Source of the DNA: Halichondria panicea
Lineage: Eukaryota > Porifera > Demospongiae > Suberitida > Halichondriidae
Length of the DNA stretch: 64,000 nucleotides
Assembly: GCF_963675165.1 (NCBI RefSeq)
Contig: NC_087388.1
Coordinates: 4,159,047 to 4,223,046 of the forward strand
Direction: 5' to 3'
The position numbers and the translations under genes are program-made. The notes below the pieces were generated by a model that saw only the letters and a program-made list of their open reading frames with translations, did no database searches and had not been told where the DNA came from. Below, in pieces: positions 33,720 through 44,221 of the stretch (position 1 is its first letter; each line of letters begins with the position of its first letter).

Positions 33720-34408
33720 TTACTTACGTGGGCACTGATTTCGTGGAACACATTTATTCTTGTTCTTATCAATAACCTGTCCTGCAGGACACTCACATCT
33801 TTGTGTGCATTGATGTGTACAGAAACGGAAACGGAAGGGGGTGGTGCAGTAAGCAGTACAGGCCGACGCGCAAAACTTGAATATCTGGCCTTGGACGGGG
33901 CACACCACTGCATTAAAGGGCGGGGTGTAAATTACAGATCAGAGTTTTCGATAAGATAGCTGTAACTATATACACTTACGACACATACATACTCTGAAAA
34001 ATTATTGCATAAAAATGTATGTGAAATTGTATGAACAATGTGTGGCCTCGTATGAAAGAAACTCAAAAATTGCAGAAAAATTAGCAGTATAAATAGTATG
34101 ATAGCATTTCGATAGAGAGACACCTGCAATGGAGTCGAAAACAAATAGGGTTCGCATATGGCAGCCACGTGAGCAGGCTCATGCATGCAGTTATAAACAG
34201 CCAGACATGCAGACAAACAAACATCGACTACAGTAGGCAAGTATAGTCTCGCGGCCATGCACCTATGTGCCTCGGGTTATGAGCAACGTGCTATTATTGC
34301 ATGCATGGGAAATAATTCACCTGTATTTTGGTGAGATTGAAAAATAGATCCAGCAGACGCTATGGTTCCCATAGCAACGACGGTGAACAGTAGAATTAAG
34401 TTCTTCAT
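33720..34408 (-). CDS. Secreted TIL-domain (trypsin-inhibitor-like cysteine-rich) protein, 91 aa
   Basis: Exon 1 is 34408-34321 (ATG at 34408, donor gtgaat) and exon 2 is 33907-33720 (acceptor aatgcag, stop TAA). Exon 1 encodes a clear signal peptide (MKNLILLFTVVAMGTIASAG). Exon 2 has ten Cys in the TIL pattern, ending CECPAGQVIDKNKNKCVPRN then QCP. Single TIL proteins usually inhibit serine proteases or act as defence or venom components; the reactive-site residue cannot be assigned safely. The stop codon overlaps a perfect donor (CAC|gtaagt at 33729), so a longer spliced form is possible. Divergent from the Vps62-like gene, 595 bp away. Confidence 0.75.
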
Positions 34409-34520
34409 CTTTGTTGACAGTTTTATTTAAAATGTCTTGTATTGCTATATTAAAGATTCTGGAACTATGAGGTGCCGTTTGTGTCAAAACTATGTAAATG
34501 GAGACATTATATATATTACT

Positions 34521-34724
34521 AAGTGTATTACAAGTGAACTACACTTTCATGTAAGTGTATTACAAGGGAACTACACTTTCATGTAAGTGTATTACAAGTG
34601 AACTACACTTTCATGTAAGTGTATTACAAGGAAACTACACTTTCATGTAAGTGTATTACAAGTGAACTACACTTTCATGTAAGTGTATTACAAGGGAACC
34701 ACACTTTCATGTAAGTGTATTACA
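34521..34724. repeat. 32-bp tandem repeat, six full units, in a divergent promoter region
   Basis: Units start at 34521, 34553, 34585, 34617, 34649 and 34681, with a partial seventh of 12 bp. Each holds the inverted words aagtgta and tacactt 12 bases apart. Units 1, 3 and 5 read caagtgaac; units 2, 4 and 6 read caagggaac or caaggaaac, so the true period is a 64-bp dimer. There are no unique spacers, so this is not a CRISPR array. It lies 112 bp upstream of the TIL gene start and 280 bp upstream of the Vps62-like gene start. Confidence 0.95.
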
Positions 34725-35003
34725 TCACGTCATTGAAGAGCCCGTGAAGTGCATTTGATTATGCATGCATGCAATAGCTATAGCTATATAGCTAGCTGTA
34801 TATTAATACTATATCAGGTGCTCCTGCTAGTGTCTTGCATGCCATGGTTCCTAGCTGATGGTTTCTGCATCCCATGCATGGTTCCTGTATACTATATGGG
34901 TTCCTGCATGCATGCCATGGGTGCATGATATGGTTCTTGCATATAAACCCGAGGCTCGTGCTCAGTTATCCTACTTTTGTAGTGATTATAACTGACGAGG
35001 ATA

Positions 35004-35738
35004 ATGCAGACAACTGGAGTTTACACTGTTCTACTAGCAACATGCTTCTTAGCATTGTGTGCCGCTCTCAATACAAACGAAGCAAACAAGTATCGCCCCA
35101 TCTACAAATTCGATGGTTCAGCTTCAAGCTATTGTTATCCTGATACCGCCACCAGCGGCAACGATGGCCGATGTATAACTTCTCTGAATCAACGATCCCC
35201 CGTGTACACTCAGCAGAAAACCTGCGGATCTTACACAGTCTTTACTTACTATCTCTGGTATGGAAAACAGAAAGGCTGCATTGCGTTGTTTGACAAAGGC
35301 CATGGAAATGACTGGGAGCGTGTGTCTGTGTTTGTCCAAGGTGGTCAAGTCAAGAAAGTTGTTTATCATCAACACAGTGGACACTACACTCGTAAGCGTG
35401 GGAAATTTGAGAGAGAAGGAGAGCGGCCAATTGTCTACATTGGCAAAGTTGCGCATGGTTCATATCACCACAAATGTGATGGGAAATGTTCTTTTGTTGA
35501 ATTCTTTAAGTATGGATGCCTCGGCACTGTCAACTATTGTCAGGGTGGCTGTGGCTATTGGGACGACTTCAGACACCCCGGACCAACGCTCAGAGATGTC
35601 CAAGTCGTGGATCTTCAACCTGGAACAACTATCAGTGGAATAAGTCGTCCAGCTCGCGATGTCTGCTCTGTATCTGATTGTAAGGGTTCGGGCTCTCGTA
35701 TCCTGACCACATCAGGCTGTTGGCAGAACAGCCCTTAG
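35004..35738 (+). CDS. Secreted Vps62/DUF946-like protein (single exon, 244 aa)
   Basis: The ATG at 35004 opens a signal peptide (hydrophobic to about residue 21). The body has DWERVSVFV (about 103-111), YHQHSGHY (121-128) and RPIVYIGKVAHGSYHHKC (141-158). The DWE, QHSG and P.VY...HGSY blocks are the pattern of the Vps62/DUF946 family. The GH.NDWE piece also recalls the GHRHDWE heptapeptide of NPP1/NLP proteins, but the rest does not. Many Cys fit an extracellular disulfide-rich protein. Stop TAG at 35736, polyadenylation signal aataaa at about 35752. The lack of introns contrasts with neighbours. Biological role unknown. Confidence 0.7.
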   Translation: MQTTGVYTVLLATCFLALCAALNTNEANKYRPIYKFDGSASSYCYPDTATSGNDGRCITSLNQRSPVYTQQKTCGSYTVFTYYLWYGKQKGCIALFDKGHGNDWERVSVFVQGGQVKKVVYHQHSGHYTRKRGKFEREGERPIVYIGKVAHGSYHHKCDGKCSFVEFFKYGCLGTVNYCQGGCGYWDDFRHPGPTLRDVQVVDLQPGTTISGISRPARDVCSVSDCKGSGSRILTTSGCWQNSP

Positions 35739-36618
35739 CTAATTGAGAGCTTAATAAAGGAGTTCATGCTGTGACTGAATTGTATATAGATAAAGCTATA
35801 TAATTATAGATGATCAAACATTGAAAGCCTAACTTGTAGAATTTACACTCATGATTGTGTAGATGCTTGCACCCTGACAGCAGATGCTTGCTTGAAATAT
35901 TAATGCTCTGTTGACTGAATTTACATGTGTGGACTGCATGTGCTTTGCATTCTGCCGCCTAGACTATGCAGAGCTTGACAAATTATGCTAGCATAATTTT
36001 TTGTAATAGGAAGGCTTCTAGGAGCTAGCTGTATATTATAGGGCACTTAGCTATAGTATAATTTTGCAGCATAAAATGTTTCTCAAATTAGGAGATCGAC
36101 ATCACTAAGTGCATGGTGGAAAGATCATCAGAATGAGCTACCAGGGGCTGAGGCATGTTGATGTTGCTGGCAACCTAGTCTATAGGGGCCATGCATGGCA
36201 GACCTAATATCTCGGGGGCAAAAAATCAAGTATATAGAAGTAGGATTTTCTCCCTTTGCCCCCTGAGAAACCATAATGTTATGGTTTGTTGTGTATACAT
36301 AAGTTTAATTAACTAAAGTAAACATAAAACTTATCGTTACAAACTCGTAAATCAGTATGCTAGCTATCACCCCATGAACGAAGTTGACCAGTCGAAACAA
36401 ATGTAACTGACACATGAGGACACATAATTATTATATACAAACTTGTAAATCAGTAACACCCCATGGACCTCTTGCATCTGCATGAGGAATGTTTCTGGAC
36501 CCGTACAGCAATGCACTTGTTGGTCCTGGTTTCTGGCAGTATTCCTCAGTGTAATTGGAAGCTGTCTCTGTATTGTGTGTGAATAGCTTTGATACTCTAC
36601 TATTTCTGAAAATTAAAA
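35739..36618. other. Intergenic, no gene
   Basis: Contains a small foldback (tctcgggggcaaa / tttgccccctgaga, about 36211-36273) and otherwise AT-rich sequence with no coding pattern. Confidence 0.4.
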
Positions 36619-37893
36619 TTAATGATAATTTTTATTGACTTTATCTTGGAAAGGATTGTAAACGACAGTGCTCAACTCAATTTGATGACTCTGACTTTTT
36701 TGAAGCAACATTTTTTACTGTATAAGCAAGGAAGATTGAGGTACACAGGTAAAGTGGTATATCCAGAAAAGACAGTGTCTTATACATCGATTGATCTTAT
36801 ACATACATTGTGTATAAAGTTTACCTTACCACACAACAGCTAGAATAATGAGTGTCACCAAAACAATAGTTACTGCTATAACTCCCACTATCACTCCGGT
36901 AAGTGCTGCACCACTCCGCACGGTTGGAGTAGAAGGAGTAAGCTCAAAAGTGGGAAGGAATCTGTTTATTTCGTAGACTTCTGCAGCATTCTATACACAA
37001 GTTTTAACAGACTCTGGTGACAAAATTACACTGTTAACTTAGATTAGTTACCATTATTGCGTGCTCCAAATTATCTTTTGAGAGATAAGCTTCATCAACT
37101 TGAACATACACAACAAACATCACATTTTCTCCATCTTTTTTCTTGATGAGGAAAGTCGGAATGGCAACATTTGCTGAAAAGATAACAAGTTGGGTGACTC
37201 TGGAATGGAAAAATTTATTATAGAACGAGTCTTTATGCTGTCACAATACATGTGGCATATATGCATCTATATAGTCAAAGCGTATACTTCGTTAAGTTTT
37301 CCTGGCATCTATAGACAAAGTGTTTATATACATTTGGATCTCTCCTGATGGAAGTATCAACTTGCAGGATACTGAGGTGCAATAGGTATTGACAGCAATT
37401 GCAGTTGTTTCTCTAAATAGTTGCTGACGATCTGGCCTGAACTGCAATGATGTATTGAACAGATTTATCGATAATAATTACAAGTGTAATAATTCTGAGC
37501 CAGCTTACTGTGTCAGGTGTCAATGTTGAAGAGGTGAAATCCACACTGTTTTCAATGCTGGTTTCATCAATAATCACATCAACTATGGGTGGTGGCTCAT
37601 TCCTCACTCCTATATATATATAACAAGCAGTATTATTCGCATGGTTTAGTCTTTTCTTGATAATTACAGTCACTCACGTTGACAGGAACCATTTGTTAGG
37701 TTGCTGTAACCAGCTGCACAAGTACACTCAAAAGATCCTTTGGTATTTATACATTGAGAATTTGGGTCATTTTCACAGAGGTCAATCGAAATAAAAGCAG
37801 CTTGAAAACATTCATCGATATCTGCCAAAAATAACACATTGGATATAATTTTTAATGCGCAAAAGCCTTGCTGCTAGAACGTTTGGTTAAAGT
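36619..37893 (-). pseudogene. Inverted partial copy of the 3' end of gene A (last six exons)
   Basis: Minus-strand blocks 37821-37678, 37609-37509, 37441-37332, 37199-37052, 36990-36830 and 36717-36619 correspond to gene A exons 27296-27442 through 28373-28481, with introns retained. Four have exactly the gene A length (101, 110, 148, 161); the EGF block has a 3-base deletion. The last exon has a 10-base deletion that shifts the tail frame to an early TGA. Similarity continues into the intron upstream to about 37893 and then stops. No signal peptide or upstream domains exist nearby, so this is a DNA-level partial duplication, probably not functional. Confidence 0.85.
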
Positions 37894-38695
37894 TAATATG
37901 GCTGTATTACTGTTTTGGAGTGCTTTTGTAATTGCTACCATGTAGTGTAATTGTTATCGCTAAGATACATGTCCTTATCTCCCTGCATGTAGCTGCTATA
38001 CTTTATTCATTCGCCTTCGTTCCGCTAGATTTAGATCTACTCATTTACACACCGGCTACTATTTTCTCCTTAATAAAGACGCAACAGGCAACTGACTATA
38101 CTATCTCAATGAAGAATCCTGATTAAGACTATAATAATAATTATGGGCCGCCCTGAGTCATTAACATGTGCCAAAATACTAATATGCAAAACTTAATGAA
38201 ACGATCTTTACCAAAAATTAACATTGCCGCCTACCTACAGTGTGTAATCAAGGGCGTATAATCTAGAGAGTAGAAATTATTGAGTATTTACATAAATAAT
38301 TTAGACTTCAGTGTAGGTGCTTCAATATAATTGTTCCCCATGGCAACCTAAGGCGGTAGGTGTGTGATTGCTTTTACCCTTAGCATTGTAAAACACCAAC
38401 CGATGTCCGCTAAGGTCTGGAGCTCTGTCACAACATCAGTGGATAGTTTATCTAACTTATTATGCATGCATGGTTTAACATAGTTTACATAAGTACACAC
38501 GCTGTATCGTACTCTATTTTAGGGTGCTTTTTGGTTAGCGATGGAACTCGAGCAGCTAAGGTCTAATTGTCAATTACATTCCGTGGTAGATCTATTGTCA
38601 TAATTATTATGTCGTGAATATAATTATGGCTTGCAGGCTATATGAAACAATGCAAGTAAAATTTTACTATTGTCTATAGCTATCAAGATTGTAAG
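37894..38695. other. Intergenic, no gene
   Basis: An AT-rich stretch between the partial gene A copy and the SUSD2/Mesh-like gene. It holds the words gccgcctacct and aggcggtagg in inverted orientation (about 38226 and 38351), which may be the ends of a small element. Confidence 0.35.
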
Positions 38696-41600
38696 ATGAA
38701 TTTCACCTCCATCCTTTGGCCTTTGCTCTTTTTTATTTGGATATCTGTTTCATTGTCTTCATCTCAAAGCGGGTAAGTCTGCGTAGCATATAGAATTAAC
38801 AGAAGGCAGCACCCTCCATTTTAATATAGTCATCATGCATGCTGTAACTTAATTATCTTGCATGCACAACTCAGGTCAGATTGTCACAATGGATTTATGC
38901 ATTGCTATTCAACTCAAACATTTATTTTGTTTTCGCAGTGTATGCTACACAATAACTTCTCAACAAAGGACGGTTGTTGCCTACAACACCAGGAGTCAGA
39001 AACATCATTATCAATGTGGCTCATGGCTACGTCGTCGCCGCCGCTGTGAAAGGTAAACAGATGTTGTGTTAATAGTTAAGCAAGATGGCCTCAACTGTGC
39101 TTTTGGTTCCGAGTTTAGTAGCAGAGATTGCTTATTAGTTTTCATGTGAGCTTAAGTAAAACTAATTTTTGTGTCATGCATTCAATTTGATGTACTGTAA
39201 CATTTATATGCATCCTTTATATCTATCATGCAGTTACAGTACAGTCCAATTCAGTTTTGAGAGGCTCCAAACGTTTTACATGCAAAACAGTGTATGCTGT
39301 CGTGGTTTCACTGAAGTCCGAGGCAGATGTACACGTAGGTTCTTTTTACTACTACGTTGCATGCAACATATAATACACTTATTACTGAATACAGGGCCAA
39401 TTATGCTGACTCCGAATTATGGTCACTTGTTTGGAGGGACTCCTGTTCTGGTCTCTGGTCCATACTTTACTACCACTGACAACATTACCTGCCAGTTTGG
39501 AGATGTTACCATGGCAGCTATGTATATCAATGAAGGAGAAGTTTTGTGCGTATCTCCGAGGCTTGAGAAAATTGGGGAAACACCGTTTATTGTGTACGTG
39601 GTTGCCAGTGATGGAGTCACCTCTCGGTTTGATTCCACCTTTAACACAAGTAAGTTTCCAATTTCCTCATACCAGTGACTCACTTTAAATTCTTTAGTCT
39701 CTCCCGATCGTGCTCATGTGGTGGACATTAGCTCTCCAACTGTTATGCTCCAGCCCATCAGTGCTGCCACCATAACATGGACTCCCGAGGACATCACCCC
39801 GAGCCATCTACCAGCAACCACAAATGTGAATATCGATATTACATTATACAAACAGGAGTACACACAGATTGAGAGAGAGTGGAAAGTTAACTGGGAAAGT
39901 GCTACTGTTTTGGCATTGAGTGTACCAGTTGAAGATCGTGAAGCTCAAGTATTCATTCCACCGCTGGCTCTGAACTGCAGACTACCATTACATGATAACA
40001 CACGATATGTGGACGTTGGACTATGCCCTGTGATCGTGAAGGTATCAATTAGTGATAACAGCAACGTTAATAGTGATTCAATCTCACTCCCCGATTCTAT
40101 TGGTACTTGGTCAGGAATGATGTACATGGAGTCAAGTTTTCCAGAACCTAATTTACGTGCCATATGTGATCGCTGGGGTGATTATGAAATGGATTCCAGT
40201 GTAACTGGTCCGAATTTACTTCAACAAGTAATTCCCTGTCCACCAACAGAGGCAGCTGCTAGAAACGATCGTGCTTTTGAAGAAGAAAAAATAACTTCTC
40301 TTTACAGAGCAACCAGTTACTCGCAAAAAACAATGGTATTCTTTCATCCTGGTGTTACATCTTGCTATCGACAATTTACGTAAGTAATTGGATGACTAAT
40401 GCTTATAATTATAGGCCAAACTTGTTTGCCATGATTCTGTACAGACCAAACTCTGACGGTGTTGGACAGCAGTGCTGCTACAGACCAAGTGGTAGCCTAC
40501 TCAGAGGGGAACCTTCAGGAGGAAGTATTGACATTATGTCTCCGAAAATTGACTACAACAGACATCTCTCCGATGACATCATCCCCTTCATTTATTGCTG
40601 CAAGGGCCAGAATGAGCGAACGAATTGCAACGAGTACTATCAATGGAGGCCTTCAGGCCTGGAGGCTCAGTATCGATTGCCAGTGCCAGGTACTTGATAA
40701 TTATAATTATGGTCTATTATATACAGGGTTATGGGTTGATGTGACATTAGTGCATACTTTACCACAAACATATCATGTAGAGTGTATTACAGAAGGGAAG
40801 TGAAAGATGCCACAAATTGCTAATATCAAATACATGCAGGAAATAAAAGATACCACAGGTTTTTACTATTCAGAAATGCAAGAATTGTGCTCTTTTTTAT
40901 GCAGCTTGTATCTATGGGGATCCACACATAATCACCTTGGATGGCCTCAAATACACATTTAATGGCAAGGGAGAGTTCACGATGATTGAGACAAGTGACA
41001 ACTCCTTCACACTTCAAGGAAGAATGGACACTATTCTTAACTCTGACGGCACCCCCACTCCAGGAACTGTGTTCACTGCTCTTGTGGCAAGAGAAGAAAA
41101 CCATAATACCACCGTGCAATTTAATCTCCAGGAGAATGTGATACGAATTCGAGTGAATCATAGGGTAGTTAATTTGGCTGGTATTTCAGAATTGATCAAG
41201 GACAATGTGACTGTCACAGAAAATGGGAACAGTACAATTAGTGCGTTTTTCAAAGGAGGAGCCAAGATGGAGATTAAGGTTGAGAATGGAATCATCTCAG
41301 TCATGTTGATCACTCTGCCAAGCTATCTGAAAGGGGAGACCCGAGGACTGATGGGCACTTTCAATGAAGATACGAGTGATGACTTGGTTCCAAAATCTGA
41401 AGAAAAGGCGATTCCTTCTAATTCTTCGCTAGAAAACATTCATTACATGTTTGGAATGACATGTGAGTACAGTTCAGGTACATGCAATTTCATCGTTTTA
41501 TTCCTTTTTTCCAGGGATACTAAAGTCAGTAAATGAGAGCCTCTTCACTTACAATGCCCAAGAAAATTTCGCACATTTCTATGATCCAAATTTCAACCCA

Positions 41601-43591
41601 GTATTTGAAACCGCCTTCAAGAACGCAGATCTTGAAGACAAGGCGAGAGAAGTTTGTGGAAATGATGAGTACTGTCTCTTTGACATAGCGGCTACTAACA
41701 ATGTGGAGATAGGAAAAGCCACAATGCGAGGAGTGGAGAGCTTTGACAATATTGTAGTAATGTCTGCTCCAGGTACATGGTTTTCTTGTCATTGAATTTG
41801 ATCAAGTAGTATAAATTTCCCTTACTGTATTTATAATTAATATACCTTCAGTTGAGTGTGATCCTCCCTGTGTGAATGGAGCTTGCGTTCAGAATAACAA
41901 TTGCAGTTGCAGTGAAGGATATGACGGAGACACATGTGATATTGCAGGTATCATAATGTGTTAATGGTTGCTCACAAATTAGTAGGTCTGGTACGTTGCA
42001 GTGATGTCAAGGTGCGATACAAATATCTGCCAAAACAATGGAAGTTGTGTGAAGCATGTACTAACAGTGACATGTGACTGTCCAGAAGGATTTATTGGAT
42101 CCTTCTGCCAAGATAAAGGTGACCATGTTAAAATGTTTTTTCCCTTGTGTAAATATTATTGTAGTATGCATAATTATGGTTGTTTGAGTCCCCACTAGAT
42201 CTACAGCGATTGACTGTATACACTATGGTGGTAACTGTACATGTGATTATCAGCTGAACCTGATTACTATTTCTGCAGAGCCACCATTCCATATTACGTT
42301 GGTGAATGGCAGTCCCAGAGTTAGTGATCAAACTCTTTATGCTGATTTTGTAGCAAGTATGCCCATTAAGTCTGCTGAGTGTCTTCTCATTGGTGGAAGA
42401 AAAATTGATTGTAAGATTTGGATAATTATTATGATTCCTCTTACATTTACTTGAAATGCTTCAGGTACCAATGGAAATGTGCAATACAACAACGTTCCTA
42501 CTGGTTCCTTTGTTCTTCTTATTCAAGTTATATCGATGTCTGGGGAGCGAACCACAGTTAGAAGGACTGTGCATGTTGGTAAGCGCTTGCTTCGTGCTGT
42601 CTCAGCATGCATGTACAATATTTTGTTTGCTCTATAATAGTAACACTTGAATAAAATTGATGTAGACTGCTAGTATAGTAATTGTACGTATTAACAGAGG
42701 CCATTTGCTGATTTGATCTTTAGTTTTGTGAACTTAGTGTCTGAGTGCTGTCTTTCACGCTTCTATCAAGAATATCAGCGAATTAACTTCGATTGGCTGG
42801 CGCCAAATACTCATTTTGGCTTCCTATATATCATGCAGAATTATGTTAAAACTGTACATGCAGGAGAGAGTGGCGATGAACAGTTCTGTGCTGTCCACTT
42901 GATCAACGAGGGAGTGACTGTTGACCAAAGGTCTGCCTCTATCTTCTTTAGAGGAACCGAGGCGGTGAAATCCTACCTCTGTAGACTGAGTGATCCAGAC
43001 ATTACTAATTCTGACTTTACAACATGTGAGACATCAATAGAATGCTTGGATTATACATGCATGCACTGTTCTAAATGAACGTATATTCTGCATGATTGAT
43101 CCACATGCACAAAGCTCAATGACAGATCTACCAGCTATATATTATGTGTAGCTATTAACACCATGCAGTACCAAAGCCACAGGAAAGCTTTGTGGTTTTC
43201 CTGTTGCAAGGCACACATACACTTATATATACCGTAAATATTCGTGGTTGAGCAATATTTAGTCACTTCGTGGATAATATTTTCGTAGTTGCTGCTTGCA
43301 CTGCAGATAAAGGGCAGTATTAGGCAAGGTCGCTTCTTTCGTAGGTGTAAAATATTCGTAGTCTGATCTCCAACCACAAAAACCGCGAATATTTTATCCC
43401 CTGGAAATTAACAGCTACATGGCACACTCAGGCACTTTGACTCTAATATTCATTCGACTTTTTTGTTTTATTCAGGTCGAAGTCCGATTCGTTATCAAGA
43501 CTTGAAAGTTGGTGAATATCGGTTTCAAGTGCTTCCTATTGGCTGTGGCACTCGACGAAAGAAACTCTCTCTGAAGTTTGAAGTTTACTAG
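38696..43591 (+). CDS. SUSD2/Mesh-like secreted protein: EMI-like, IPT/TIG, AMOP, VWD, EGF (1018 aa)
   Basis: Fourteen exons in phase: 38696-38772, 38939-39052, 39234-39334, 39395-39649, 39698-40379, 40415-40689, 40905-41462, 41515-41772, 41852-41947, 42002-42118, 42279-42410, 42465-42578, 42864-43025, 43476-43591 (TAG). Signal peptide 1-22; EMI-like Cys module (27-97, ending VCCRGF); IPT/TIG domain from PNYGHLFGGTPVLVSG (98-182); AMOP from CDRWGDY (~336) through QQCCYRPSG to ~490; VWD from IYGDPHIITLDG (~502-660); then a region homologous to the post-VWD exons of genes A and B; two EGF modules (774-844); a Cys-poor and a Cys-containing C-terminal module. No transmembrane helix follows, unlike SUSD2. 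Related proteins act in epithelial junctions and cell adhesion. Nearly all introns are phase 1, which favours module shuffling. Confidence 0.85.
43227..43400. repeat. Foldback element in last intron of the SUSD2/Mesh-like gene
   Basis: accgtaaatattcgtggttg on the left and an inverted relative (ccaaccacaaaaaccgcgaatatttta) on the right, with further aatattcgt words inside. This AT-rich foldback type often marks MITEs. Confidence 0.45.
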
Positions 43592-44221
43592 AGATAATGT
43601 ATACACAACCACAATTCATGCATACATAATACATTGAGACCGATACTTTTACTATCCTTTTATGTATTTATGATCGATCTTTAATTATTGTGCATGCACT
43701 GGTTCAAAATATTGTGCCTCACTATTATATTAAATGCAAACTAGTAAATTATTCTAGCTTGCACTAGAACTTACCAGAGAAAATCGAGAAAGAGTGTTGA
43801 TGAAGAGTTTATAATTAGTGCTGCTGGATGTTACATTTTAATGGAAGAGTTGCCTCTGTCCTATTATATGCTGTGATATTACCTATAATTATACATAGAT
43901 TAATGGTTCAGAAATAGCTCTATAGATTTGACTGACTGTGACAACCTTTGACCTTTGTGTAACTGTTGCAACAAAATTCGAATACCCAAATATCAATACT
44001 TAAACATAATTATAATTTGACTTGCCATAGACGTTCCTATAATTATAGAGACAACGGCTACTAATTGAGACAACTTTTGATAATTGAAATGATGGCATAG
44101 AAAAGGCCACAGGGGGAATTAAATCAATAGAGTTTTTAGCAGTATAAATGATTTACAGTACTATACATTAGTTTGTGCGACAGTTCATTTTTGTTTATAA
44201 TTAGTTTAATTCTTTGCTCAG

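Noticed and set aside
34521..34724. CRISPR-like regular repeat
   Set aside because: Units are directly adjacent with no unique spacers, and the DNA is animal.
35004..35738. Call of the secreted protein as an NPP1/NLP necrosis toxin
   Set aside because: Only the GH.NDWE piece fits; the other blocks follow the Vps62/DUF946 pattern.
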